Shown here in pieces: positions 7,827 through 16,551 of a stretch of DNA of 64,000 bases (within the stretch, counting starts at the first letter, position 1; each line of letters begins with the position of its first letter). The stretch lies in contig NZ_KB911579.1 of assembly GCF_000383575.1 (NCBI RefSeq), positions 2,636,523 through 2,700,522 of the forward strand, read 5' to 3'. Made by a program: the position numbers and the translations under genes. The notes under the pieces are model-generated. The model had not been told where the DNA came from and did not search any database. It saw only the letters and a list, made by a program, of their open reading frames with translations. This stretch comes from Salinispora oceanensis (lineage in GTDB: Bacteria > Actinomycetota > Actinomycetes > Mycobacteriales > Micromonosporaceae).

Positions 7827-10022
7827 GTGACACTGATCAGCTTCGTGATCCCGGCCTACCGGGTGCAGGGCTATCTGCGCGAATGCCTGGACTCGATCCT
7901 CGGGCAGCCGGTGGCCGGGATCGAGGTGATCGGTGTCGATGACTGCTCGCCGGACAGCAGCGGCGAGATCCTGGCCGAGTACGCGGCCCGTGACCAACGG
8001 GTACGGACGATCACGCTGCCGGCGAATCGGGGACTCGGCCCAGCCCGCAACGTCGGCCTGGATCAGGCCGGCGGGGAGTACGTGTGGTTCGTTGACGGCG
8101 ACGACTGGTTGGCGCCGGAGTGCCTCGTTGAGGTCGTCGAGCGGCTGCGCGCCACCACACCGGATGTCCTCGTCGTTGACCACGTCCGGGCCTGGTGGCA
8201 CGGGGGCGCCACCCAGAGCGGGATGCGCGAGGTCTTTCCGTCTTCGCCCGGGGCGGCGACGTTCCGGCTACGTGAGCGACCGGAGACGATCCGCCTGCTG
8301 CACACCGCGTGGAACAAGGTGCTGCGCCGCGCGTTCCTGCTCGAGCACGGGCTGCGCTTCGCCCCCGGCTGGTACGAAGATGTCTCGTTCACCTACCCGG
8401 TGCTCCTCCGCGCCCAGCGGATCGGGGTGCTAGATCGGGTCTGCGTGAACTATCGGCAGCGCCGGGCCGGCGCCATCACCCGGACCCGGGGGGACCGGCA
8501 CTTCGAGGTCTTCGCGCAGTGGCACCGGGTGTTCGCGCTCCTGGACGAGGTGGGAGCGGACGAGGACGACCTCCGCCCGGCCCTCTTCGAGCGGATGATC
8601 TGGCACTACCTGACCGTGCTCGGCACCGGGGAGCGGATCCCGGCGGACCTGCGGCCCGCCTTCTTCGTTCGGATCGCCGCCGACCATGCCCGCTGGCTTC
8701 CGGCGCAGGGCGAGCCGGCCCAGCCCGGGGTCGAAGGGCTGAAGCACCGCCTGGTCGCCAACGGCCGGTGGCGGACGTACAACGTACTGCGCGGTGCCGC
8801 TCGGGTACGGGGTATCGCTGCCCACGCGACCCGACGGGCCCGGCGTGGGGCGGTGCCGCTCCTCCGGCGGGTTCGCGATGTCGGATTGCGCGAGTACTAC
8901 CGGGCCGAGTTACTGCGGCCGGTCGACCCGCGGCTGGCGGTGTACGCCGCCTACTGGTACCGCGGCTACGCCTGCAATCCGGCGGCGATCTACGAGGCGG
9001 CCCGGCGACTCGCCCCGCACGTGCGGGGGGTGTGGATCGTGCGGCGGGACCGGGTGGATTCGCTGCCGGCCGGCGTGGACTACGTGGTCGCCGGCACCCC
9101 CGCAGGCTACCGGGCGTTGGCGCAGGCCCGCTGGCTGGTCAACAACGTCAATTTTCCCAACTTCGTCCGGAAGCGACCCGGCACCGTGCATGTGCAGACC
9201 CATCACGGCACGCCGATCAAGGTGATGGGCCTGGACCAGCAGTGCTACCCGGTCGGGGCCCTGATGGACTTCGCGGGGCTGCTGCACCGGGTGGACCGGT
9301 GGGACTACAGCATCACCTCGAACAGCTTCTCCACCCAGATGTGGGAGCGGGCCTACCCGGCCGCGTACACCACGCTAGAGGTGGGGTATCCGCGCAACGA
9401 TCGGCTGGCCACCGCCACCACCGAGGAGGTGCTGCGGATCCGGGCCGAGCTGGGCCTGGGGGTCGGCGAGCAGGTGGTTCTCTACCTACCGACGCACCGG
9501 GAGCACCTGCCGGGGTACCGGCCGCCGTTCGACCCGGGCCGGTTCCTCGCCGCGTTGGGGCCCGCTGGTCGGTTGCTGATGCGCAGTCACTACTTCGACG
9601 ACCGCGCCTCCCCGACTCCGGACGCGGCCTACCCGGACCGATTGCGCGACGTGAGCGGCTATCCCCGGGTGGAGGACCTCTATCTCGCCGCCGACGTGCT
9701 GGTCACCGACTACTCGTCGGCAATGTTCGACTACGCCGTCCTAGACCGGCCGATCGTCGTGTACGCACCGGACTGGGCGGCGTACCGGTTGACCCGTGGC
9801 GTCTACCTGGATGTAATCGCCGAGCCGCCGGGGGCGGTGGCGACGGACTTCGCCGGTCTGCTTGACCTCTTCCGCTCCGGTGCGCTGCGTGATCCGTCGG
9901 CGGAGGCGGCGCGGCGTCGGTTCCGGGACCGGTTCTGCCGGCTCGATGACGGCCACGCCGCCGACCGGGTGGTCCGGCGGATCTTCGGTGTGGCTGACGC
10001 CGAAGCCGATCCGGCCAGCTAG
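7827..10022 (+). CDS. Bifunctional GT2 glycosyltransferase / CDP-glycerol glycerophosphotransferase
   Basis: A 731-residue two-domain enzyme. Residues about 1-230 are a GT-A family 2 glycosyltransferase: LISFVIPAYRVQGYLRECL, DDCSPDSSGE, NRGLGPARNVGL and the metal-binding VDGDDW. Residues about 360-725 match TagF/TagB-type CDP-glycerol glycerophosphotransferases: VHVQTHHGTPIKVMG, the SNSFSTQMW helix, YLPTHRE, RSHYF and VLVTDYSSAMFDYAVLDRP. The enzyme would add sugar and polyol-phosphate units to a teichoic-acid-like chain at the cytoplasmic membrane. GTG 7827 follows GGGGGGCCGG and sits 9 bases after the preceding gene; last gene of the operon. Donor specificity (CDP-glycerol versus another CDP-polyol) is inferred. 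Confidence 0.92.
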   Translation: MTLISFVIPAYRVQGYLRECLDSILGQPVAGIEVIGVDDCSPDSSGEILAEYAARDQRVRTITLPANRGLGPARNVGLDQAGGEYVWFVDGDDWLAPECLVEVVERLRATTPDVLVVDHVRAWWHGGATQSGMREVFPSSPGAATFRLRERPETIRLLHTAWNKVLRRAFLLEHGLRFAPGWYEDVSFTYPVLLRAQRIGVLDRVCVNYRQRRAGAITRTRGDRHFEVFAQWHRVFALLDEVGADEDDLRPALFERMIWHYLTVLGTGERIPADLRPAFFVRIAADHARWLPAQGEPAQPGVEGLKHRLVANGRWRTYNVLRGAARVRGIAAHATRRARRGAVPLLRRVRDVGLREYYRAELLRPVDPRLAVYAAYWYRGYACNPAAIYEAARRLAPHVRGVWIVRRDRVDSLPAGVDYVVAGTPAGYRALAQARWLVNNVNFPNFVRKRPGTVHVQTHHGTPIKVMGLDQQCYPVGALMDFAGLLHRVDRWDYSITSNSFSTQMWERAYPAAYTTLEVGYPRNDRLATATTEEVLRIRAELGLGVGEQVVLYLPTHREHLPGYRPPFDPGRFLAALGPAGRLLMRSHYFDDRASPTPDAAYPDRLRDVSGYPRVEDLYLAADVLVTDYSSAMFDYAVLDRPIVVYAPDWAAYRLTRGVYLDVIAEPPGAVATDFAGLLDLFRSGALRDPSAEAARRRFRDRFCRLDDGHAADRVVRRIFGVADAEADPAS

Positions 10023-10140
10023 CGCTCCGCCACAAGGCGGTGCGGTGCGGCGGCGAAGATTGAACGTTCATCCGATGTGCAGGTCGGGTGGGGCTCGTCA
10101 CAGTCGTTCAGGTCCGAGTTGGTCAGGTGGGGAGGAACGG

Positions 10141-11448
10141 GTGGCCACCGTCGCGCTCAAGGATGTGACCAAGGTCTTCCGGACCGGTGCCCGCGCCGTT
10201 GATCGCGTGAACCTTGACGTCAACGACGGTGAGTTCATGGTGCTGCTCGGTCCCTCCGGCTGTGGCAAGTCGACCGTGCTGCGCATGGTCGCCGGCCTGG
10301 AGGAGCCGACCTCCGGTGCGGTCTTCCTCAACGGCGAGTTCGCCAACGATCTGCCGCCCCGCGATCGGTCGGTGGCGATGGTCTTTCAGGACTTCGCCCT
10401 CTATCCGCACCTGAGCGTCGGCGACAACATCGCCTTTCCGTTGCGTCTGGCTGGCCTGGCGGCGGAGCGGCGCGGCGAACGGGTCGCCGGTGTCGCGGCT
10501 GCGTTGGGGATCGCCGATATTCTCGACCGCCGGCCCGACCGGCTCTCCGGTGGCCAGCGGCAGCGGGTCGCCATGGGGCGGGCGATCGTGCGTCGGCCGG
10601 AGCTTTTCCTGATGGACGAGCCCTTATCCAATCTCGACAGCGGGCTCCGCTCCGAGCTGCGTGCGGAGATTTCTGGACTTACCCGGGAGCTGGGGGTCAC
10701 CACCCTCTATGTGACCCACGACCAGACCGAGGCGCTGACCATGGCCGACCGGGTGGCGATCATGCGCAAAGGGGTCCTGCAGGACGTCGGCACCCCGACT
10801 CAGGTCTACGGCCGCCCGGCCACCCTCTACGTCGCCACGTTTCTCGGCGCCCCGCGGATGAACCTGCTGGAGGCCGCGGTCCACGTGCACCTGGACCAAT
10901 ACGTAGCGCTCAACCTCGGAGAACAGGCGCTGCACCTCCCGTGGGACGACATGCGCACCCGGGCGGTGGGTCACTATCACGGCGAGCGGATCGTGGTCGG
11001 CGTCCGGGCCGAGGCGCTGACCCCGACCGCCCCGAACACGCCGGGCCCGGTGTTGCACGGGCAGCTCCGTCACCTGGAGCATCACGGGCACGAATCGCTC
11101 GCCTTTCTCGACATCGGCGCTACCGCCGTCGTCGTGGACGAGGCGACGGTGCCGGCGGACGGGGGCGTGGTCGGGCAACGAGGCCTGCGTCAGTTCGGCC
11201 GGGTGATGCGGCGGATCACCGGGCGGTTCGGTACGGCGGACGAGGAGCAGCAGGCCGGGACGAGCCGTACGCCAGCCAGCGTTCTTTCCGATCCGGGTCG
11301 GCACCACCGCCGGCCGGCGGAGTTGGCGGTGCGGCTGGCACCCTATCCCGCGGTATCCCCGGGGCAGAAGCTGGCGATCCAGGTCCGGATGGACGCGCTG
11401 CACTTTTTCGACGAGCACGGTGACCGGATCGATGTCGGCTGGCGCTGA
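10141..11448 (+). CDS. Sugar-ABC transporter ATP-binding protein (UgpC/MsiK-like), no transport partners nearby
   Basis: A 435-residue cytoplasmic ATPase of the carbohydrate-uptake CUT1 type. Walker A GPSGCGKST is near residue 37, the signature LSGGQRQR near 135, Walker B LFLMDEP near 160 and the switch His is in YVTHDQTEAL. The C-terminal OB-like regulatory region is present but is interrupted by a roughly 60-residue Arg/Ser-rich stretch near residues 350-410, making the protein longer than the usual 360-380. GTG 10141 is preceded by GGGGAGGAA; the longer upstream frame lacks support. No permease or solute-binding gene is adjacent, as for MsiK, the shared ATPase of streptomycete sugar transporters. 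Confidence 0.88.
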   Translation: MATVALKDVTKVFRTGARAVDRVNLDVNDGEFMVLLGPSGCGKSTVLRMVAGLEEPTSGAVFLNGEFANDLPPRDRSVAMVFQDFALYPHLSVGDNIAFPLRLAGLAAERRGERVAGVAAALGIADILDRRPDRLSGGQRQRVAMGRAIVRRPELFLMDEPLSNLDSGLRSELRAEISGLTRELGVTTLYVTHDQTEALTMADRVAIMRKGVLQDVGTPTQVYGRPATLYVATFLGAPRMNLLEAAVHVHLDQYVALNLGEQALHLPWDDMRTRAVGHYHGERIVVGVRAEALTPTAPNTPGPVLHGQLRHLEHHGHESLAFLDIGATAVVVDEATVPADGGVVGQRGLRQFGRVMRRITGRFGTADEEQQAGTSRTPASVLSDPGRHHRRPAELAVRLAPYPAVSPGQKLAIQVRMDALHFFDEHGDRIDVGWR

Positions 11449-11524
11449 TGCGGGAGTCCCGCGTGTGGTCGGGCGCTGAGCGTCGCCTTGTCGCCCTGGT
11501 TACCGATCGGTAACATGTCCGGGT

Positions 11525-11989
11525 ATGAGCATCGATGCGAGCCAGGTGGCCGCCAGCATGCTGGCGGCCGTGCCCTTCGCCCGTACGCTGGGCTTCGAAT
11601 TCGTCGAGGTGGCCCCCGAGGCCGACGGCGGGATCCGGGCGGTGGTCCGGCTGCCCGATACGCCGGCTACCCACAACCATGTCGGTGGGCCGCACGCCGG
11701 CGCCATGTTCACCCTCGGCGAGACGGCCTCCGGTGCGGTCGTGGTCGCCGCGTTCGCGCCGGTGCTCGACCGGGCGACGCCGCTCGCCGTCAGCGCGGAG
11801 ATCGCTTACCGGAAGCTCGCCATGGGGCCGGTGCGGGCGACCGCGCGGCTTGATCGGCCGGTCGCCGACGTGGTCGCGGAGCTGGAGGCCGGAGAGCGAC
11901 CCGAGTTTCGGGTTGGCGTGGAGATCGCCACCGAGGAGGGCAAACCCACCGGGGAGATGGCCATCGTCTGGACGCTTCGCCCGCACTGA
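11525..11989 (+). CDS. PaaI/DUF4442-type hot-dog thioesterase-like protein
   Basis: A 154-residue single hot-dog domain protein, usual length for PaaI/DUF4442 thioesterases, which hydrolyse acyl-CoA esters. The core has THNHVGGPHAGAMFTLGETA, where HNHxGGxHAG is the region before the long hot-dog helix that holds the active-site residues in this superfamily. ATG 11525 sits close after GTAACATGTCCGGGT and lacks a strong ribosome site. It is a single gene between the orphan ABC ATPase and the GH65 pair with no evident link. Acyl substrate cannot be deduced. Confidence 0.82.
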   Translation: MSIDASQVAASMLAAVPFARTLGFEFVEVAPEADGGIRAVVRLPDTPATHNHVGGPHAGAMFTLGETASGAVVVAAFAPVLDRATPLAVSAEIAYRKLAMGPVRATARLDRPVADVVAELEAGERPEFRVGVEIATEEGKPTGEMAIVWTLRPH

Positions 11990-12047
11990 TCGGCGCGTTG
12001 ACCGCCGAAACGGTTTGCGCCACGACCAGGCTGGATAGATTCGAACG

Positions 12048-12803
12048 ATGCTGGGTCTGCCTGCGCACGTGACCGCCTGCCTGTTCGACCTGGACGGGGT
12101 TCTCACCCAGACCGCTCGCGTCCACAACGCCGCGTGGCGGGTGACGTTCGACGAGTTCCTGCGTCGTCGCGCCGCAGCCAACAACGAGCCCTTCACCCCC
12201 TTCGACCCAGATGAGGACTACCGGCGATACGTTGACGGCCGGCCCCGCTATGACGGGGTCCGCCGCTTTCTCTCCTCACGCGACATCGTGCTTCCCGAGG
12301 GAACACCGGACGACCCGCCCGAGGCCGAGACGGTCCACGGCCTCGGCAACTGCAAGAACGTCCGGCTGCTCCAGGAGTTGCGCACGCACGGGGTGGACGC
12401 CTACCCCGGCTCGGTGCGGTACCTCCGGGCGGTGACCGACGCCGGGCTGCGCCGAGCGGTGGTCACCGCCAGCGCCAACGGCTGCGAGGTGGTCGCCGCC
12501 GCCGGGCTGGAGGAGTTGCTGGAGGTGCGGGTTGACGGTCTCGTCGCCCGCGCCGAGAAGTTACGCGGCAAACCAGAACCGGACACCTTCCTGGCCGGGG
12601 CCGAGCGGCTCGGGGTAGCTCCGGGCAACGCGGCCGTCTTCGAGGACGCCCTCGCCGGAGTCGCCGCCGGTCGAGCGGGGGACTTCGGGTACGTGGTGGG
12701 CGTGGACCGGGTCGGGCAGGCCGATGCCCTCTTGGCGCACGGCGCGGACATCGTTGTGCGGGACCTCGCGGAGCTGATCGAGAATCGGGAGCCGGGGGCA
12801 TGA
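12048..12803 (+). CDS. HAD-superfamily beta-phosphoglucomutase-like protein
   Basis: A 251-residue HAD phosphatase/mutase. The N-terminal CLFDLDGVLTQTARVH holds the nucleophile and second Asp of the DxD motif; the cap region follows; VVTASANG is the motif-II Ser/Thr strand, GKPEPDTFL the Lys motif and VFEDALAGVAAG the acidic motif IV. This is the beta-phosphoglucomutase branch, which converts beta-glucose 1-phosphate to glucose 6-phosphate. It overlaps the GH65 phosphorylase gene by 4 bases; the same pair occurs in mycobacteria (Rv3400/Rv3401), supporting the joint use of disaccharide phosphorolysis product. ATG 12048 chosen as the first start with a complete motif I. Confidence 0.92.
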   Translation: MLGLPAHVTACLFDLDGVLTQTARVHNAAWRVTFDEFLRRRAAANNEPFTPFDPDEDYRRYVDGRPRYDGVRRFLSSRDIVLPEGTPDDPPEAETVHGLGNCKNVRLLQELRTHGVDAYPGSVRYLRAVTDAGLRRAVVTASANGCEVVAAAGLEELLEVRVDGLVARAEKLRGKPEPDTFLAGAERLGVAPGNAAVFEDALAGVAAGRAGDFGYVVGVDRVGQADALLAHGADIVVRDLAELIENREPGA

Positions 12804-15175
12804 TCCGAGAACGTGCATACCCGGTCGAGCCGTGGCATGTCCGAGAAACCAGGCTGGACATGGACGTGTTGGCTCAGTCCGAGTCGGTGTTCGCCCTCTC
12901 CAACGGGCACATCGGTCTGCGCGGCAACCTTGACGAAGGCGAGCCGTACGGCTTGCCGGGAACGTACCTGAACTCCTTTTACGAGCTACGCCCCCTGCCG
13001 CACGCGGAGGCCGGCTTCGGCTTCCCCGAGTCCGGACAGACCCTCGTCAACGTGACCAACGGGAAGATTATCCGGCTGCTGGTTGACGATGAGCCGCTCG
13101 ACGTGCGCTATGGCGAACTCCTCGCCCACGAGCGGGTGCTCGACCTGCGCGACGGCACGCTGCACCGGACCGTGCACTGGCGCTCCCCGGCCGGGCGGGA
13201 GGTCTGCGTCCGCAGCACCCGGCTGGTCTCGTTCCGTCAGCGCTCCGCCGCCGCGATCAACTACGAGGTCGAGGTCGTGGATGGTAAACCGCTGCGGCTG
13301 ATCGTCCAGTCGGAGTTGGTGGCCAACGAAACCCTCCCGGCCCAGAGCAAGGATCCCCGGGTGGCGGCGGTGCTGGAGTCGCCACTGTATGCCGAGGAGG
13401 AGCTGACCACCCATGACGGTGGCCTGCTGATCCACCGCACGAAGGTCTCCGGCCTGCGCCTCGCCGCCGCGATGGAGCACGAGGTGCAGACCACCGCGCG
13501 GACCAACATCGAGTCCGAGGGGTACGAGGACTGGGTGCGGACCACCATCGCCTGCGTGCTCAAGCCCGGCGAGACGCTGCGGGTCGTGAAACACCTGTCG
13601 TACGGGTGGTCCAGCCGGCGGTCGCTGCCGGCACTGCGGGACCAGGTCGGCGCCGCGCTGGCCGCCGCCCAACTGGACGGGTGGGACGGGTTGCTGCGGG
13701 AACAGCGGGAGTACCTAAAGGAGTTCTGGGACTCCGCCGACGTGCTGGTGGAGGGCGACCCCGAGGTGCAGCAGGCGGTACGCTTCGGGCTCTTTCACGT
13801 GCTCCAGGCGGGCACCCGGGCCGAGCGCCGGCCGATCTCGGCGAAGGGTCTCACCGGCCCGGGGTACGACGGCCACGCATTCTGGGACACCGAGATGTTT
13901 GTGCTGCCGGTGCTCACCTACACCCATCCCACCGCGGTGCGCGATGCCCTGCACTGGCGGCATCACACCATGCCGATCGCGCGGGAACGGGCCCGTGTGC
14001 TCAACCTGAAGGGCGCGGCCTTTCCCTGGCGCACCATTGAGGGACCAGAATCCTCCGGCTACTGGCCCGCCGGTACCGCCGGCTTTCACATCGCCGCCGG
14101 CATCGCCGACGCGGTACGTCGCTACGTGCAGGCCACCCAGGACACCGACCTGGAGCGGGAGATCGGCCTGGAGTTGCTGGTGGAGACCGCGCGGCTGTGG
14201 CGGTCGCTGGGCCACCACGACCGGCACGGGCAGTTCCACATCGACGGGGTGACCGGCCCGGACGAGTACACCGCCATCAAGAACGACAACGTCTACACCA
14301 ATCTGATGGCGCAACGGAACCTGACCACCGCCGCGGAGACGGCGATGCGGTACCGGGAGGAAGCCGGGCATCTGGGTGTAACCGACGAGGAGACGGCGGC
14401 GTGGCGGGACGCCGCCGCCTCCATGCATATCCCCTATGACCAGGAGATCGACGTACACGAGCAGGTTGAGGGCTTCACCCGGTTCCAGGAGTGGGACTTC
14501 GTCCACACCCCACCGGAGAAGTATCCGTTGCTGCTGCACTATCCGTACTTCGATCTGTACCGCAGGCAGGTGATCAAGCAGGCCGATCTGGTGCTGGCGA
14601 TGCACTGGCGGGGGGATGCGTTCACCCCGGAGGAGAAGCTGCGCAACTTCCTCTACTACGAGCGCCGCACCGTCCGCGACTCGTCGTTGTCGGCCTGTAC
14701 CCAGTCCGTCCTCGCAGCTGAGGTGGGGTATCCGGAGCTAGCCCACACCTACCTGCGGGAGGCCGCGTTGATGGACCTGCACGACCTGAACGAGAACACC
14801 CGCGACGGCGTCCACATCGCCTCCCTGGCTGGTGCGTGGATCGCCCTGGTCGCCGGGTTCGGTGGGTTACGTGAGCACGACGGAACGCTCTGCTTCACGC
14901 CCCGGCTCTCCAGCCGACTGGGCCGGCTGGAATTTTCCCTGCACTGGCGCCAAGTCCAACTTCGGGTGGACATCCAGCCGCACCAGACCACCTACGCGTT
15001 GCAGCACAGCGACCCGAAGGAGACGCTGGAGTTACTGCACCACGGCGAGCGAGTTGAGGTCACCGGCGCCGAACCGGCGACCCGGCCGACCCCACCGGTG
15101 AGTGAGCCGAGCCAGACCCCGGAGCAGCCGCCCGGCCGCGACCCGCTGATCCGACTCCCGGAGCGGGAGCCGTAG
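12800..15175 (+). CDS. Glycoside hydrolase family 65 (maltose/trehalose/kojibiose phosphorylase-type)
   Basis: A 791-residue cytoplasmic enzyme of normal GH65 length. The N-terminal beta-sandwich starts with the family pattern ESVFALSNGHIGLRGN; the (alpha/alpha)6 domain contains FWDTEMFVLPVL and the catalytic-acid segment GPDEYTAIKNDNVYTN, followed by HIASLAGAW where the phosphate site lies. GH65 enzymes cleave alpha-linked glucosyl disaccharides with phosphate to give beta-glucose 1-phosphate, which the overlapping mutase would convert to glucose 6-phosphate. Which disaccharide is used cannot be told from sequence alone. The C-terminal 30 residues are a Pro-rich tail not needed for the fold. 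Confidence 0.93.
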   Translation: MIRERAYPVEPWHVRETRLDMDVLAQSESVFALSNGHIGLRGNLDEGEPYGLPGTYLNSFYELRPLPHAEAGFGFPESGQTLVNVTNGKIIRLLVDDEPLDVRYGELLAHERVLDLRDGTLHRTVHWRSPAGREVCVRSTRLVSFRQRSAAAINYEVEVVDGKPLRLIVQSELVANETLPAQSKDPRVAAVLESPLYAEEELTTHDGGLLIHRTKVSGLRLAAAMEHEVQTTARTNIESEGYEDWVRTTIACVLKPGETLRVVKHLSYGWSSRRSLPALRDQVGAALAAAQLDGWDGLLREQREYLKEFWDSADVLVEGDPEVQQAVRFGLFHVLQAGTRAERRPISAKGLTGPGYDGHAFWDTEMFVLPVLTYTHPTAVRDALHWRHHTMPIARERARVLNLKGAAFPWRTIEGPESSGYWPAGTAGFHIAAGIADAVRRYVQATQDTDLEREIGLELLVETARLWRSLGHHDRHGQFHIDGVTGPDEYTAIKNDNVYTNLMAQRNLTTAAETAMRYREEAGHLGVTDEETAAWRDAAASMHIPYDQEIDVHEQVEGFTRFQEWDFVHTPPEKYPLLLHYPYFDLYRRQVIKQADLVLAMHWRGDAFTPEEKLRNFLYYERRTVRDSSLSACTQSVLAAEVGYPELAHTYLREAALMDLHDLNENTRDGVHIASLAGAWIALVAGFGGLREHDGTLCFTPRLSSRLGRLEFSLHWRQVQLRVDIQPHQTTYALQHSDPKETLELLHHGERVEVTGAEPATRPTPPVSEPSQTPEQPPGRDPLIRLPEREP

Positions 15176-15228
15176 GGTCGGGGCCCGCCCCGGCCGGGCC
15201 GGACCGGGCCTCGACCGAGGTCAACACC

Positions 15229-15405
15229 TCACAGCTGTCTGCCCTGGGAGGGGCGGCCGGCGGCGTCCCGCGGCGCCATCGCTCGGGGATCATCGGCGGT
15301 ACGCGCCTGCGCCGCCTCGTCCGCCCAGTCCCGGTTACGGTTCGCGTCGCGCTTTCGTCGTTCCCGCTCAGCGGCCTGCTGCCGGGACTCCTGCTGCTGT
15401 GCCAT
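15229..15405 (-). CDS. Small highly basic/charged conserved hypothetical protein (58 aa)
   Basis: A 58-residue reading frame starting with ATG at 15405 on the minus strand and ending at TGA 15229-15231. The product is Gln/Arg/Glu/Ala-rich (MAQQQESRQQAAERERR at the start), with a likely charged helix followed by a disordered tail. It converges on the GH65 gene and is divergent from the alpha/beta hydrolase. I recognise no domain; the codon bias matches the neighbours and the arrangement is gene-like. It could be a small nucleic-acid-associated or disordered protein; no function is proposed. Confidence 0.5.
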   Translation of the reverse strand: MAQQQESRQQAAERERRKRDANRNRDWADEAAQARTADDPRAMAPRDAAGRPSQGRQL

Positions 15406-15553
15406 GGCGACCCTCACGATCCATCGGGGCGCTGCCTGCGCCGGTACGGTCTGCCTCACCTGGCCGGGTACCCGAAGCCCACCCGGGCGAAACGGGACCG
15501 GACAGGCCCCGAGGAGTAGGCATGGCGGGCGAGCGGGCGGGAAGGACCGGGGC

Positions 15554-16201
15554 GTGGACGCACGGAGTGAGGTGCCGGTTCCGGCGGGCGACGTCCAGCT
15601 CACGGCTGATCTTCGGGTGCCGCCGGAGCCGGCCGGAGTGGTGCTTTTCGCGCACGGCAGCGGCAGCTCGCGGCGGAGTCCCCGCAATGTCGCGGTGGCG
15701 CAGGTCCTCAACCGCAGCGCGCTCGGCACCGTCCTGGTGGACCTGCTCACCCCGGATGAGGAAGTGGCCGACGCGCGCACCGCGCAGCTGCGGTTCGATA
15801 TCGGCCGGTTGGCCGGCAGGCTGTCCGCGATCGTCGACTGGCTGGCCACCGGAGAGCCGGTGGGCGCGGTGCCGATCGGGCTCTTCGGGGCCAGCACCGG
15901 GGCCGCCGCCGCCCTGGTGGCCGCCGCCGACCGCCCGGACGAGGTCGGCGCGGTGGTCTCCCGAGGCGGCCGGCCGGACCTTGCCGGCCCGGCGCTGGGC
16001 CGGGTGCGAACGCCGACCCTACTGGTGGTGGGCGGCCTCGACGACCAGGTGCTCACCCTGAATGAGCAGGCTCGGGCGGCGTTGCCGGAGCCAGTGGAGC
16101 TGACGGTGGTCCCCGGCGCCGGGCACCTGTTCGAGGAACCCGGTGCGCTGGAACAGGTGGCTCGAGCGGCGGCGACCTGGTTCACCGATCACCTTGGGTG
16201 A
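15554..16201 (+). CDS. Alpha/beta hydrolase (dienelactone hydrolase-like)
   Basis: A 215-residue cytosolic alpha/beta-hydrolase. VVLFAHGSGSSR is the oxyanion-hole strand, GLFGASTGAAAAL the nucleophile elbow with Ser in GASTG, LLVVGGLDDQV supplies the acid and GAGHLFEEPGALE the catalytic His. The start is put at GTG 15554, with GGAAGGAC about 10 bases upstream and the N terminus VDARSEVPVPAGDVQL matching the family's first strands; an in-frame ATG at 15404 would add 50 low-complexity residues overlapping the divergent small gene. In many actinomycetes this family is fused or adjacent to a phosphoribosyltransferase, which is absent here. Substrate unknown. Confidence 0.85.
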   Translation: MDARSEVPVPAGDVQLTADLRVPPEPAGVVLFAHGSGSSRRSPRNVAVAQVLNRSALGTVLVDLLTPDEEVADARTAQLRFDIGRLAGRLSAIVDWLATGEPVGAVPIGLFGASTGAAAALVAAADRPDEVGAVVSRGGRPDLAGPALGRVRTPTLLVVGGLDDQVLTLNEQARAALPEPVELTVVPGAGHLFEEPGALEQVARAAATWFTDHLG

Positions 16202-16295
16202 TCCGCCGGTGCACGCTGTCCCGGCGCGGTCGGTGTTTGTGCCCCGGGCGCTGGGGAATGCCCTGGGTGCAACACCCGACCCTAGGAGGGATCAC

Positions 16296-16478
16296 ATGAA
16301 GAAATTCATGGACCAGGCCAGGGAGTATGTCGAGAAGCAGGACGAGCAGGTCGACCAGGGCATAGAGAAGGCCGGTGACATGGTCAACGAGCGCACCGGC
16401 GGCCGGTACAAGGAGCACGTCGATCGTGGCGTGGAGATGATGCGGTCCCGGACCGGTGAGGGCGACCAGAACCGCTGA
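16296..16478 (+). CDS. MT0933-like antitoxin family protein, no toxin adjacent
   Basis: A 60-residue hydrophilic, helical protein starting at ATG 16296 after a strong AGGAGGG. The repeated pattern KQDEQVDQGIEKAGDMVNE and TGGRYKEHVDRGVEM is that of the MT0933/Rv0909 antitoxin family (PF14013), whose M. tuberculosis member pairs with toxin Rv0910 (a START-like fold protein). No such partner lies next to it: the upstream gene is a hydrolase and the downstream gene converges. In actinomycetes these small proteins are often solitary and may act as stress proteins, so the antitoxin name is from family, not context. Confidence 0.8.
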   Translation: MKKFMDQAREYVEKQDEQVDQGIEKAGDMVNERTGGRYKEHVDRGVEMMRSRTGEGDQNR

Positions 16479-16510
16479 CGCATCCGAGCTTCGGCGCGGG
16501 ATGCGCCGAA

Positions 16511-16544
16511 CGGGCCGGTCTCCCCTGCAGGGGAGACCGGCCCG
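16511..16544. terminator. Perfect 17-bp-arm palindrome between convergent genes
   Basis: CGGGCCGGTCTCCCCTG pairs exactly with the following arm (16511-16544), with no unpaired loop beyond a self-complementary centre. It lies between the convergent antitoxin-like gene (ends 16478) and the C39-like peptidase gene (ends 16552). There is no T tract, as is common for actinomycete terminators, so it could stop transcription from both sides. Confidence 0.75.
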
Positions 16545-16551
16545 ACGGCGG

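Noticed and set aside
10061..10070. TGAACGTTCA palindrome read as an SOS (LexA) box
   Set aside because: Actinobacterial LexA boxes need GAAC-N4-GTTC; here the arms have no spacer, and no DNA-repair gene is downstream.
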